From contig NZ_SVEV01000030.1 of the NCBI RefSeq assembly GCF_015057185.1, forward strand, positions 1 to 41,600: a DNA stretch of 41,600 nt, written 5' to 3'. This document shows, in pieces, positions 28,246-37,318 of this stretch. Both the position numbers and the translations under genes were made by a program. This DNA is from Pseudobutyrivibrio sp. (lineage in GTDB: Bacteria; Bacillota; Clostridia; Lachnospirales; Lachnospiraceae). The notes beneath the pieces were generated by a model. That model saw nothing but the letters and a program-made list of their open reading frames with translations, searched no databases and was not told the origin of the DNA. The number at the start of each line of letters is the position of its first letter. The first letter of the stretch is position 1.

Positions 28246-29288
28246 CCATACTTGTCCTCAAGCCTACCCCATTGAATACCTGTAAGAGTATCGTAAAGCT
28301 TCTGAGTAAGCTCTCCGGTTTTACCTCCATTTATTACAACAACATCGTCCTTGAAACGGAGTTCACCAACTGGTGAAATAACTGCTGCTGTTCCTGTACC
28401 GAAAACCTCTTCTAGCTTGCCATTGTGGCCTGCCTTCATAAGGTCATCAATTGCAAGACGCTCCTCACGAACTTTGTAGCCCCAATCACGAAGAAGATGA
28501 ATCATTGAATCTCTGGTAACACCAGGAAGAACTGTTCCAACTGTAGGAGCTGTCCAGATTTCCCCGTCAATCTTGAACATGATATTCATAGTTCCTACTT
28601 CTTCTACGTATTTGCGCTCATTACCATCAAGCCATAAAACCTGTGAATATCCAAGCTTTTCTGCCTTAACCTGACCTGCGATAGAACCTGCATAATTACC
28701 ACCGCATTTTGTGAATCCTGTACCGCCTGCAACTGCTCGTACCAATTCATTTTCTACTAAAATCTTTACTGGGTCAAGTCCTGTTGCGTAATATGCGCCA
28801 ACTGGACAACAAAGAATCATAAATTTGTAAGATTTTGCCATATGTACACCGAGAGCAGCCTCTGTAGCGAACATAAATGGTCTAATATAAAGTGATGTAT
28901 CCTTCTCAGATGGAACCCAAGCTTCTTCTGTTTTAACAAGCGCCTTTACAGCTGCAACGAAGTCCTCAACTGGGAATGCTGGCATGCAAAGTCTCTCATT
29001 AGAATTAATCATTCTCTTGGCATTCATCTCTGGTCTAAATAACTGGATTTTGCCATCTTCACGACGATAAGCTTTTAATCCTTCAAATGTCTCCTGGGCA
29101 TAATGAAGTGTCATGCATGCTGGATCAAGTTCGATTGGTCCTTCTGGGACTATTCTAGCATCGTGCCATCCAATCTCTCTATCCCAATCACAAACAAACA
29201 TGTAATCAGTCATGTACTTTCCAAAACCAAGGTTGTTCCAATCTGGCTTTTCCTTTAATTTTTCGCGTTTTTCAAATCTGATTTCCAT
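28224..29288 (-). CDS. ilvE: Branched-chain amino-acid aminotransferase
   Basis: PLP enzyme that transaminates leucine, isoleucine and valine with 2-oxoglutarate. The 354 residues fit the longer, eukaryote-like BCAT-II type seen in many Firmicutes. Motifs include LHYAQETFEGLKAYR near 62, FRPEMNAKRM, LYIRPFMFATEAALGV, GGTGFTKCGGNYAGSIAGQ with the PLP lysine near 200, and VEEVGTMNIMF. SD CGGAGG precedes ATG 29288. The promoter is at 29333-29361. Its end overlaps the start of the GGDEF-EAL gene. Confidence 0.97.
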   Translation of the reverse strand: MEIRFEKREKLKEKPDWNNLGFGKYMTDYMFVCDWDREIGWHDARIVPEGPIELDPACMTLHYAQETFEGLKAYRREDGKIQLFRPEMNAKRMINSNERLCMPAFPVEDFVAAVKALVKTEEAWVPSEKDTSLYIRPFMFATEAALGVHMAKSYKFMILCCPVGAYYATGLDPVKILVENELVRAVAGGTGFTKCGGNYAGSIAGQVKAEKLGYSQVLWLDGNERKYVEEVGTMNIMFKIDGEIWTAPTVGTVLPGVTRDSMIHLLRDWGYKVREERLAIDDLMKAGHNGKLEEVFGTGTAAVISPVGELRFKDDVVVINGGKTGELTQKLYDTLTGIQWGRLEDKYGWTQIIE

Positions 29289-29332
29289 AGTAGCCTCCGA
29301 ACATAATCTGTTGTTTTTAAATAATTTCTATC

Positions 29333-29361
29333 ATTATCCACCTTTTTTGTGAGCACGTCAA
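29333..29361 (-). promoter_or_regulatory. Promoter of ilvE
   Basis: TTGACG (29356-29361) and GATAAT (29333-29338) with a 17-bp spacer on the minus strand. ACACT-TT-AGTGT lies immediately upstream of the -35 and could be an activator or repressor site. Confidence 0.7.
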
Positions 29362-29384
29362 CACTTTAGTGTGTTAAATTATCC

Positions 29385-29412
29385 TTGACGGTTACAAGAA
29401 AAAATGTATATT
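29385..29412 (+). promoter_or_regulatory. Promoter of the 7TM-EAL gene
   Basis: TTGACG (29385-29390) and TATATT (29407-29412) with a 16-bp spacer, about 95 bp before the ATG at 29507; divergent from the ilvE promoter. Confidence 0.6.
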
Positions 29413-29506
29413 TGTTTAATATTTTGTGAACTATGCCAATTGCATGGACTATATCCTTCGATAAATGTTATAATTCAGACAAATACATCTAGCAAGGTCA
29501 ATAAAT

Positions 29507-31414
29507 ATGAATATTTACACTCAATTATGCGGATTAGCAATTATTGCAATCCTCTTATTCTTTTACAGCCGTCAACCCACTATGGGTCTAGGTTCAGAGC
29601 GCTATTTTCGATTAACTTTATATGTAATATTGGGGTGTGTATTGTCGGATATTGCATCCTGCTATTTTATTGTCAACTCAACTAGATATAGCGAAATTCT
29701 AGTATTGTTAGTTTGCAAAATCTATCTTGTATTTTTGCAGCTAGTGGCTTTTTTAGCACTGGCCTACGCCATAGCCGATATTCTAGAAACTTTCGGCAGC
29801 AAGCATGAGAAAATGATAGGTCTATTCTTCCAGCTGGTATGTTTGATAGGACTGATTCTCACCATGTATGCTCCGATATACACCTACTACGATGGAATTA
29901 AGCTTTATTCCTATGGTCCTGCTACATTGATTACCTACGGCTTTGTTGGACTCTACATTGCATCCACCATTGGGTCAACAGTGATCCTAAAGAACCATAT
30001 CAAAAGCAAGAAAATTTCTGCACTGCTTGTTTGGATGTCCATTTGGATTGCAGCTGCAGTATTCCAATATTTCTATCCAAAGTTTTTGATTGTTAGCTTT
30101 GCATCATGCCTTGGTGCGCTGATTATGTACTTTGAGCTTGAAAACCCTCAAAGCTCAATTTCTAGAAGAACTGGTCATTTCAGTTCTGCTGTAATCAGAG
30201 AATATTTTGATTATCTATACAAAACAAGAAAGAAATTCTCAGTAATGATGATTTCTTTTAGAACCGTAGCTGATTCTTCTAATGAAAACAAATTACTTAG
30301 ACGAACCATTTCTATGCTCTCAGATTTCCTTTTCAGCATAGATACTGCTAAGGTCTTCGATACTGCAGAAGGTTATTTTTTACTGGTATTTGAAAAAGAT
30401 GTATTCATGGAAAGCACTAAATTTAGGATTTCCACATATTTCCAATCTGTCGAAGACAATCCAGATATTTCAAATGCCATCACATTAATGAGTCCGTTCT
30501 TTACTATCGTTCCAGATAGTAGCATTGCAGGAAATGCCGATGAATTGCTTTACCTTTTATCAGGCTATATTCCAAACAATACCAATAAGCTACCTGGAAA
30601 TGAAATAGTACTTAATACAGATATTATGAAAGAGCTTCGCAATAAGAAAATCGTGGAGAAAATGGTTGTTGAAGCTATGGAAGAAAACCGTATAGAAGTT
30701 CACTATCAACCTATTTTTGATATTGCTAACAATAGTTACTCCTACGCTGAGGCCTTGGTAAGAATCAGACTTGCCGATGACACTTTGGTTCTACCAAATG
30801 AATTCATTCCTATTATTGAGGAATCAGGCCGCATCATTCCACTTTCGGATACAATTTATAAAAAAGTTCTTTCCTTCATGAAATCCTACAAGATGGAACG
30901 AATCGGCGTTAAACATATCGAGTTAAATCTTTCTGTAAAACAAGGTGAGCATCCTTTATTTGCATCACGTTTTATTGACTTGATTAAGGAGCACAATATA
31001 TCTCCTAACCAGTTGAATCTAGAAATTACAGAAACCAGTTTACTTAGCAATACCGATAATCTTCTAGCCAACATGAAAAAGCTAGAGAATTTTGGTCTAA
31101 CATTCTCTCTTGATGATTTTGGTTATGGATCTTCTAATCTGAACTACATCATCGATTTGCCTGTCAAAATTGTAAAATTAGACAAACATCTAACCGATGA
31201 ATATTTTATAAATGAAAAAGCTGAGGCTATTGTTAAAACTGTTATAGAAATGGCCCATTCAATGGGTATTAAAATAGTTGCAGAAGGAATAGAAACCACC
31301 GATGCACTAGATGCAATGAAGGCATTAGGCGTTGACTATATTCAAGGCTTCCTGTTTTCAAAGCCATTGCCAGAGCACGAGTTTCTACGTTTCATTCAGC
31401 AGCATAATTTGTAA
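29507..31414 (+). CDS. Membrane EAL-domain c-di-GMP phosphodiesterase with degenerate GGDEF
   Basis: A 635-residue protein. About seven hydrophobic helices cover residues 1-210. A GGDEF-like fold follows at about 215-375, but the active-site loop reads FDTAEGYFLLVF instead of GGDEF, so it should not make c-di-GMP. The EAL domain (about 385-635) looks active: VHYQPIFD, YAEALVRI near 413, ELNLSV, LEITET, DDFGYGSSNLNYI, KLDKHL, VAEGIET and QGFLFSKPL. It probably hydrolyses c-di-GMP in response to a membrane signal. The SD is weak (AGCAAGGTCAATAA). It is followed after 12 nt by the flavin-reductase-like gene and is divergent from ilvE and the soluble GGDEF-EAL gene. Confidence 0.92.
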   Translation: MNIYTQLCGLAIIAILLFFYSRQPTMGLGSERYFRLTLYVILGCVLSDIASCYFIVNSTRYSEILVLLVCKIYLVFLQLVAFLALAYAIADILETFGSKHEKMIGLFFQLVCLIGLILTMYAPIYTYYDGIKLYSYGPATLITYGFVGLYIASTIGSTVILKNHIKSKKISALLVWMSIWIAAAVFQYFYPKFLIVSFASCLGALIMYFELENPQSSISRRTGHFSSAVIREYFDYLYKTRKKFSVMMISFRTVADSSNENKLLRRTISMLSDFLFSIDTAKVFDTAEGYFLLVFEKDVFMESTKFRISTYFQSVEDNPDISNAITLMSPFFTIVPDSSIAGNADELLYLLSGYIPNNTNKLPGNEIVLNTDIMKELRNKKIVEKMVVEAMEENRIEVHYQPIFDIANNSYSYAEALVRIRLADDTLVLPNEFIPIIEESGRIIPLSDTIYKKVLSFMKSYKMERIGVKHIELNLSVKQGEHPLFASRFIDLIKEHNISPNQLNLEITETSLLSNTDNLLANMKKLENFGLTFSLDDFGYGSSNLNYIIDLPVKIVKLDKHLTDEYFINEKAEAIVKTVIEMAHSMGIKIVAEGIETTDALDAMKALGVDYIQGFLFSKPLPEHEFLRFIQQHNL

Positions 31415-31426
31415 AGGAGAATACAC

Positions 31427-31951
31427 ATGCATACTTTTCAACCTTATCCAATCGATATGTTAGAGTGGAACCCAATTAAAAAGCTTGCAGAGGACGGTAT
31501 AGCAATTGTTGCCGAAGCAAACGGAAAGGTCAACGCAATGGCCTCACACAATGGCGGCGTTGGGCATATTTGGGGCAAAAATGTAGTATATGCTTTCCTA
31601 CGCAATACTCGCTATACCAAGGAGCTTATAGATGAGTCAGAATATTTCTCAGCTTGCTTCTTTGATATGAACGACAAAAACAACGTACAGCTTATGAAGA
31701 TTCTTGATAAAATCAGTGGACGTAGCGAAGATAAACTTGCTCAGTGCAAGGTTACAGTTACACACGATCTTAACTGTCCTTACATTGACGATGCCAACTT
31801 CATTATCTTCTGCCGCAAAATTGCAGCTGTACCTATGACAGAAAACACCATCCTGGACCCAAAGATTCTAGACGAGCACTATACAAACCGTCACCTAGAT
31901 GACTTCCATACTATGTATATAGGAGAGATTCTCGATATTAGAGCAAGATAA
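31427..31951 (+). CDS. Flavin-reductase-like (FMN-binding split barrel) protein
   Basis: 174 residues, cytoplasmic. The layout AIVAEANGKVNAMASHNGGV, then NVVYAFLRNTRYTKELIDES with YFSACFFD, and HTMYIGEILDI at the end fits the flavin reductase/flavoredoxin-like split-barrel family, which binds FMN and often uses NAD(P)H. The partner is unknown. The SD AAAGGAGAA is strong. It forms an operon with the EAL gene and ends in repeat element C. Confidence 0.8.
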   Translation: MHTFQPYPIDMLEWNPIKKLAEDGIAIVAEANGKVNAMASHNGGVGHIWGKNVVYAFLRNTRYTKELIDESEYFSACFFDMNDKNNVQLMKILDKISGRSEDKLAQCKVTVTHDLNCPYIDDANFIIFCRKIAAVPMTENTILDPKILDEHYTNRHLDDFHTMYIGEILDIRAR

Positions 31952-31964
31952 AATTAAATTAAAA

Positions 31965-32061
31965 AACCACCTTGTTACACTATCAAGCCTTAGATATTCC
32001 CTTCGGTCACTGAAACGTGAGCCTTCGGGAACACTAAGAGCTTGATAGCTATAAGGTGGTT
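31965..32061 (+). repeat. Intergenic structured repeat, member C (also a likely terminator)
   Basis: AACCACCTT (31965-31973) pairs with AAGGTGGTT (32053-32061), followed by ATTTTATT. The core 31974-32051 starts GTTACACTATCAAGCC and ends GAGCTTGATAGCTA. CTATCAAGC pairs with GCTTGATAG, CTTAG with CTAAG and TTCCC with GGGAA, capped by a CAC/GTG hairpin. It is the best paired of the five members and separates the convergent flavin-reductase-like and chemoreceptor genes. Confidence 0.85.
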
Positions 32062-32112
32062 ATTTTATTGCATATAAACATCTATTGCTCTAATATCGAG
32101 AACTATGCACTT

Positions 32113-33768
32113 TTAGTGGAAGAATGCCATCTCGTCATCCAACTCTTTTGCAATGACGTTGAGCCCGTTTGCTTTGTCGGAAAGGTCTTCCATGGTATTG
32201 GAGAGATCCTGCATCGAAGCACGTGTCTCTTCTGAGCTTGCTGCATTTTCTTCAGATATAGCAGATAGATTATTTATTGTATCTGAGATTATTGCACTGG
32301 CAGCCTCTGTCTTATCAACATTTTCGACAATTGCTCTTGTAAGAGAAATCGATTTATTAATCTCATCAATAAGAGTATCAACTTGTTCGATTGTTCTATG
32401 AATAGTGCTACGCTGTTTGCTGATTTTTTCCTGAACTGTGCCTGCCTCTTCCATTGTCTTATTAGAGTCAGATGCCAATCCCTTCATAGCCTCTTGAATA
32501 TTTCTAGCAGCCTCAGCAGACTGGTCAGCCAGCTGACGTATCTCATCAGCTACTACTGCAAATCCCTTTCCAGCCTCTCCTGCTCGTGCTGCCTCTATGC
32601 TAGCGTTGAGGGAAAGCAAATTGGTCTGAGCTGCAATTGCATCAATAATAGCAACTGCCTCGCTAATAGTCGTTACTGCTGTATTTGTATTTCCAATGAG
32701 TTCTACAATACCATCAATTGCTGCAATACTCTCTCTTGTGGACATTCTAAGTTCATTAAGCTTCTCCTGGCTGGCTGAGGAATTCTCCTGCATAGAATCT
32801 GCAAGTCCCTGCATTTCCTCTGTATTTACAGTAATGAGATTAACTGATTCATTAATATCATTAACTGACTCTACTGCTGCCTGCAATGATTCCGCCTGAG
32901 TAGAAGCACCGGATGCAACCTGTGCAACAGATGATGTAACGCTCTCAGCAGTTTGTGTTATCGTCTGCACAGTGTTATATAAATAACCTGCAGAATTATC
33001 AACTTCATTGGAAGAGGTTCTGGCATTACCGATTACACTGCGAACTTTTGCAGCCATATCAAATAAAGCAGAGGACATTTCACCTAATTCATCCTGACGA
33101 TTTCTAACTTTCTCGCTCAACTGAATAGCCAAATCACCAGTAGCCATTTGACGAACAGCTCTAACATTCTCATCCAATGCTCTAACCATACGGAGCACAT
33201 ATTGGATGGTTGCTATTGTAAGTACAATAATAAATATACCTGCAATAGTCATCATAATTCTGATTCGATAGCTGATATAGGTACTAATATTTTTCTTTTG
33301 AAGACCAACAAAAGCCATTCCAAAAACGCTACCATCCTCTTCATTGATGAGTGGTTCATAAGCAACATAGTACTTCTCACCATTGATAACTACATCCTTT
33401 GCCTGATAACTATTTTTATTATTTAATACTTCTTCTATTACTGCATCACCAGCTTTTGTTCCAACTACACCCTCAATACTCGAACGTTCTCTAGTATCTC
33501 CGACAAAAAATGTGTAGTCATAGCCAGTGGACTCTTTCATCTCAGATTCCAAATTAGCAGCCGACTCTGCATCGCTGGCGGTATACTTCAATACCATTGC
33601 ATATGTTTGACAAGCAGCCTTTACGCCCTGCTCTACCTCATCCTCCATACCAACACGCAAATTCCAAATACCTACAATAGTTGATGCCGCACCCACTAAA
33701 ATCATTGACAGCATAACCATGCCGGTCAGGAAAATTTTAAGGGACATCTTTCTGCTTTTTTCTTCCAT
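32113..33768 (-). CDS. Methyl-accepting chemotaxis protein with single Cache-type sensor
   Basis: A 551-residue membrane receptor. TM1 is at about 13-34, a periplasmic-type single Cache domain ([37 protein letters not shown]) fills 35-178, TM2 is at about 184-206, HAMP follows ([11 protein letters not shown]), and the signalling domain runs from about 270 to the end. The hairpin tip [20 protein letters not shown] and [18 protein letters not shown] near 375-415 are highly conserved and bind CheA/CheW. This implies a motile cell. No chemotaxis or flagellar gene is adjacent. SD AAGGAGG precedes ATG 33768. Confidence 0.95.
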   Translation of the reverse strand: MEEKSRKMSLKIFLTGMVMLSMILVGAASTIVGIWNLRVGMEDEVEQGVKAACQTYAMVLKYTASDAESAANLESEMKESTGYDYTFFVGDTRERSSIEGVVGTKAGDAVIEEVLNNKNSYQAKDVVINGEKYYVAYEPLINEEDGSVFGMAFVGLQKKNISTYISYRIRIMMTIAGIFIIVLTIATIQYVLRMVRALDENVRAVRQMATGDLAIQLSEKVRNRQDELGEMSSALFDMAAKVRSVIGNARTSSNEVDNSAGYLYNTVQTITQTAESVTSSVAQVASGASTQAESLQAAVESVNDINESVNLITVNTEEMQGLADSMQENSSASQEKLNELRMSTRESIAAIDGIVELIGNTNTAVTTISEAVAIIDAIAAQTNLLSLNASIEAARAGEAGKGFAVVADEIRQLADQSAEAARNIQEAMKGLASDSNKTMEEAGTVQEKISKQRSTIHRTIEQVDTLIDEINKSISLTRAIVENVDKTEAASAIISDTINNLSAISEENAASSEETRASMQDLSNTMEDLSDKANGLNVIAKELDDEMAFFH

Positions 33769-33858
33769 GAGGTAACCTCCTTACGGTTAAGTAATATCTC
33801 CCTAAATTGATCGACCGTAATACTCAACTTTGCAAGTGTGACCAACAAAGCAATTATA
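33769..33858 (-). promoter_or_regulatory. Chemoreceptor gene -10 and structured leader
   Basis: A TATAAT on the minus strand (33853-33858) with a poor -35 gives a leader of about 75 nt. In it TTACGGT (33824-33830 read on minus) pairs with ACCGTAA (33781-33787), whose end touches the SD AGGAGG (33776-33781). GAGG-TTA-CCTC (33769-33779) can pair the SD with the bases just before the ATG. Both pairings would hide the SD. Confidence 0.45.
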
Positions 33859-33912
33859 CCCAATATCTGAGTAAATTCTGTGAAAAAAGTCTAAAACTCT
33901 GCACTCAACAAA

Positions 33913-33964
33913 AGCCACCTAGTAGTTATACACTGTACCTATGCTTGATAACTACTAGATGGCT
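33913..33964 (-). terminator. Hairpin after hisS, short member D of the repeat family
   Basis: A 17-bp stem with one C/A mismatch joins 33913-33929 and 33948-33964 around an 18-nt loop. On the minus strand TTTTGTT follows, so it should terminate the hisS transcript. The plus-strand 3' part reads GCTTGATAACTA, the same as in member A, and the 5' part reads GTTATACACT, like member C, but the central arm is missing. Confidence 0.8.
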
Positions 33965-33998
33965 ATTTTAAATCAACTTTACTTTTTAAATTGAATTT

Positions 33999-35258
33999 TT
34001 AGCGATTGAAGAACTCTACAAATTCTTCGTAACCGTCGTTTGTGAGCTGTTCCTTTTGGAACTTCTTGTTTTTGTTCATGCGAACAACTAATACTGTCTG
34101 ACCGGCTGCACGAGCCTCCTTTGCCTGAGACATAACCTCGGCTAGCTTCTCTGCTGGATAGCCCTTTTCTACAAGGTATGCAACCTTTTTACTAGCTCCA
34201 GGAACCTTGAAGCCCTGCTCCATAAGAAGAAGGATGATACGCTCAAATCCAATTGAGAATCCACAAGCTGGTGTGTTTTGGCCTGTGAAATTGCCAATCA
34301 TTTTGTCATAGCGTCCGCCACCGCCACAGCTTCCACCGAATTCAGGAATAGCAATCTCGAAAATTGTACCTGTGTAATAGCTCATACCACGTACAAGTGT
34401 TGGATCAAATACAAGCTCGAACTGAGCTTCCTTTGTGGCGTTAACTGCTGCTGCGATTTCACGCATCCAATCAGCGACCTCAGTATCAAGGAACTCGCCA
34501 AGCTTTTCAAGTAAAACATCCATTCCGGCTGCAACATCTTTTACATTTTCAAGTGCAGCAAAAAGACCTACATATTTATCGATAGACTCTTTTGAATATC
34601 CTGCCTCAAGAAGCTCTGCTGAAACTCCTTCAAGACCGATTTTGTCCATTTTATCAAGTGTAATGAAAATAGAATCATAGTCTGCTTCTTCAAAGCCAGC
34701 ATATGCTGCCATAGCCTTAAGAATACGACGCTCGTTGATTCTAATTTCGAAATTTTTAAATCCGATACGTCCAAGTGTAGTAGTTGTTGCAAGGATAAGC
34801 TCGATTTCTGCTAAGTTGCTAGGCTCACCAAGGATATCGATATCGCACTGTGTAAACTGTCTGTAACGTCCACGCTGTGGTCTATCTGCTCTCCATACAG
34901 AACCAATCTGAAGAGCCTTAAAAGGTGATGAAAGCTCATTAGCATGATTTGAATAGAATCTGCAAAGTGGAACTGTGAGGTCATATCTCATACCAAAATC
35001 AACAACCTGCTCCTCTGTAGTAGCCTCAGGAATGTTGAGTTTTTCTCCACGCTTCATCACTTTGAAAATAAGCTTTTCGTTTTCTCCACCCTGCTTATTT
35101 GAAAGATTGCCAATAGACTCCATAGCTGGTGTCTCAATTGGTGTAAATCCAAATGAACGATAAGTATCTTTGATAATAGATGTAACGTAATCACGAACCT
35201 CCATCTCATAAGGGAGAATGTCCTTCATTCCGTTAACTGGTTTCTTGTTTAAAGCCAT
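33999..35258 (-). CDS. hisS: Histidyl-tRNA synthetase
   Basis: Class II synthetase charging tRNA-His; 419 residues, normal length. Motif 1 region VNGMKDILPYEMEVRDYV, motif 2 GSVWRADRPQRGRYRQFTQC near 112, the histidine-specific LVRGMSYYTGTIFEI near 272, motif 3 GFSIGFERIILLLM near 325, and a C-terminal anticodon-binding domain are all present. It is the last gene of the relA operon and its start overlaps hemZ by 10 nt. The R-W-R-x-x-R element is changed as usual for HisRS. Confidence 0.97.
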   Translation of the reverse strand: MALNKKPVNGMKDILPYEMEVRDYVTSIIKDTYRSFGFTPIETPAMESIGNLSNKQGGENEKLIFKVMKRGEKLNIPEATTEEQVVDFGMRYDLTVPLCRFYSNHANELSSPFKALQIGSVWRADRPQRGRYRQFTQCDIDILGEPSNLAEIELILATTTTLGRIGFKNFEIRINERRILKAMAAYAGFEEADYDSIFITLDKMDKIGLEGVSAELLEAGYSKESIDKYVGLFAALENVKDVAAGMDVLLEKLGEFLDTEVADWMREIAAAVNATKEAQFELVFDPTLVRGMSYYTGTIFEIAIPEFGGSCGGGGRYDKMIGNFTGQNTPACGFSIGFERIILLLMEQGFKVPGASKKVAYLVEKGYPAEKLAEVMSQAKEARAAGQTVLVVRMNKNKKFQKEQLTNDGYEEFVEFFNR

Positions 35259-36688
35259 TTTAAATCCTCTCTAAGTCTCTCTCTTTTTCTATCTATCATT
35301 TCGTCAATGCGATCCATATAGAGCTGTACATCCTTGACATTTTCACATCTTGTAACGGTTTTGCCATGGTCTGCAACGAATTTGCAGGCTGTGCCGCAAC
35401 CAAGTGCCATTATAGTTTGTTTCTCTTCCATTATCAAGATATTATAAAGGCCCTCGTTGCCAGGTGTAGCGTATCCAATATTCTCGAGATTAGCCGCCAT
35501 ATTCTTTTGACGATACAAATAATATGGAGCCATTCCCATTTCCTTGGCTGCTTCTAGGCAAATATCCATATGCTTCTGAGAATTCTCGATTAAGTAATCC
35601 TCGTACGATTCTCTGTCATAATTGAGTCTCGCAGAATGCTTAAGCGCAAGAGAATGAACTGTAAGGTTATCAGGAGCTAATTTCTTTACCTCTGATAATG
35701 TATACTGAACATCCTCTATAGTTTCGCCAGGAAGCCCCAAAATTAAATCCATATTTATATTTTCAAAACCTAGTTCTCGCGCCCAACCATACACTTTGTG
35801 AATATCCTCAACCTTATGAAAACGGCCAATCAAATCAAGTGTTTTTTGATTCATGGTCTGTGGATTGATGGATATACGAGTAACTGGATGCTTCTTCATT
35901 ACCTGAAGCTTTTCAAGGGTAATGGAATCAGGACGTCCCGCCTCCACAGTGTACTCAAGCAACGACTGAGTATCGAAATATTTATCAATCAAAGTAAGAA
36001 GTCTATCTAAATGCTCTGCATCAAGAGAAGTAGGTGTGCCACCGCCAATATAAATAGTAGTAAGGCTCTTGCCTTTGCAGCTTTCGGCGGTAAAGGCCAT
36101 TTCCTTTTCCAATGCATCAATATAGTCATCAAGCTTTTTAGTCCAAAGCCCTATTGGATAGGAAGTAAATGAACAATAAAGACATGTGCTTGGACAGAAA
36201 GGTATGCCAATGTACACCGAGTAGCCATTGTCATAATCAATCTTTGATAACAGCTCGTGTTCCTTGTGGGAAACCTGAAGACTCAAATCGATTTTAGCCT
36301 GAGATGTCAGATAGGTATCTTTCATGTATTCGGCAACCTGCTCATCGCTGGCGCCCTCTTCTATCATTCCGAGGGAAATTTTAGTAGGGCGAATGCCTGT
36401 AAGTGTTCCCCATGGAAGGTCCTTGCCTGTACGCTCATGGAGACTCTTGTAAATAGCAAGCTTTAGACGATTCTTGGTGTCAGGACGATTAGAGTAATCA
36501 ATTTCGATTTCCTCGCCATCAAGAGTCAATTTTTGCTGGGAATATTCTACATCCATGCTAAACAAAAGCTCCTCATCCAAAGGAGCCTCGTCTGTGCCAA
36601 TTCTAACCTCTTGCTTAGGGTAGAAGGCTTTAACCAATGAGTATATGTCATACTCAAAATTATTTTCATTAAGTTTTATATATATCAT
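35249..36688 (-). CDS. hemZ: HemZ-type radical SAM coproporphyrinogen dehydrogenase-like protein
   Basis: 479 residues. The radical SAM cluster motif YIGIPFCPSTCLYC (CxxxCxxC) lies near residue 170, followed by TIYIGGGTPTSL and RISINPQTMNQKTL and a HemN-like layout. An extra N-terminal region of about 160 residues with WGTLTGIRPTKI is typical of HemZ rather than HemN or HemW. The family is proposed to convert coproporphyrinogen III to protoporphyrinogen IX without oxygen; in an organism without other haem genes nearby, the true role is open. It starts 5 nt after the MBL gene stop and overlaps hisS at its end. Confidence 0.92.
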   Translation of the reverse strand: MIYIKLNENNFEYDIYSLVKAFYPKQEVRIGTDEAPLDEELLFSMDVEYSQQKLTLDGEEIEIDYSNRPDTKNRLKLAIYKSLHERTGKDLPWGTLTGIRPTKISLGMIEEGASDEQVAEYMKDTYLTSQAKIDLSLQVSHKEHELLSKIDYDNGYSVYIGIPFCPSTCLYCSFTSYPIGLWTKKLDDYIDALEKEMAFTAESCKGKSLTTIYIGGGTPTSLDAEHLDRLLTLIDKYFDTQSLLEYTVEAGRPDSITLEKLQVMKKHPVTRISINPQTMNQKTLDLIGRFHKVEDIHKVYGWARELGFENINMDLILGLPGETIEDVQYTLSEVKKLAPDNLTVHSLALKHSARLNYDRESYEDYLIENSQKHMDICLEAAKEMGMAPYYLYRQKNMAANLENIGYATPGNEGLYNILIMEEKQTIMALGCGTACKFVADHGKTVTRCENVKDVQLYMDRIDEMIDRKRERLREDLKWL

Positions 36689-36693
36689 AGCTT

Positions 36694-37317
36694 TTATAAG
36701 TAGGGATTATACATCCTCTCGTCACCAACTGTAGTGGCACTCTCGTGTCCTGGGTAACAAATTGTATCCTCTGGTAAAATCATAATTTTGGTTTTGATGC
36801 TGTTAATTAAATCAGACATCGAACCACCTGGGAAATCTGTGCGTCCAACGGACCCACAGAATAGTGTATCGCCTGTGAACAAAATGTCCTCTTTTTCAAA
36901 GTAGAAGCAGCATCCACCTGCAGTGTGACCTGGTGTAGCTAAACATTTGAAGTGAAGTCCACCCAAATCCAATTCCTGCTCATCATCAAGATATTCATCT
37001 GCGTGATATGAAGCTGGTTTAAAAATCATATCACCAGATAAATTCAATCCAGGATTCTCAATAGTCTCTCGCTCGCCCTTATATGCAAAGATTTTGACCT
37101 TGTATTCTTTGGCGATTTCATCGGCAGCTCCGATATGATCAAAATGGCCATGTGTGATAAGGATTGCCACTGGCTTTGTGCCTGACTGGGCAACAGCCTT
37201 TTTGATTCGGTCCGGTGATGAGCCTGGATCAATAATGATTGATTCATTTGTATTTTCATTAATTGCCAGATAACAGTTCATAGCGCAAACTGGCAACAGT
37301 ACATGCATTACTTTCAT
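36694..37317 (-). CDS. MBL-fold metallo-hydrolase (glyoxalase II-like)
   Basis: 207 residues, cytoplasmic. The metal ligands are visible: THGHFDHIG near 55, TPGHTAGGC near 130, FTGDTLF with the bridging Asp near 149 and YPGHE near 192. The family includes hydroxyacylglutathione hydrolases and related thioesterases; the short form here lacks the glutathione-binding C-terminal domain, so the substrate is unknown. It is placed between relA and hemZ, 1 nt after the relA stop, an arrangement that I recall as common in Firmicutes. Confidence 0.92.
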   Translation of the reverse strand: MKVMHVLLPVCAMNCYLAINENTNESIIIDPGSSPDRIKKAVAQSGTKPVAILITHGHFDHIGAADEIAKEYKVKIFAYKGERETIENPGLNLSGDMIFKPASYHADEYLDDEQELDLGGLHFKCLATPGHTAGGCCFYFEKEDILFTGDTLFCGSVGRTDFPGGSMSDLINSIKTKIMILPEDTICYPGHESATTVGDERMYNPYL

Positions 37318-37318
37318 T

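Noticed and set aside
33769-33858. Possible c-di-GMP-I (GEMM) riboswitch before the chemoreceptor gene (GGTCAC, GCAAAG and GGTTACC strings)
   Set aside because: The conserved A-GG-GCAAACC part and the second helix with its tetraloop receptor are missing, and the spacing does not fit.
36257-36466. Plus-strand 69-residue frame opposite hemZ, and similar plus-strand frames opposite relA and the chemoreceptor
   Set aside because: Antisense frames without ribosome site, inside well-supported genes.
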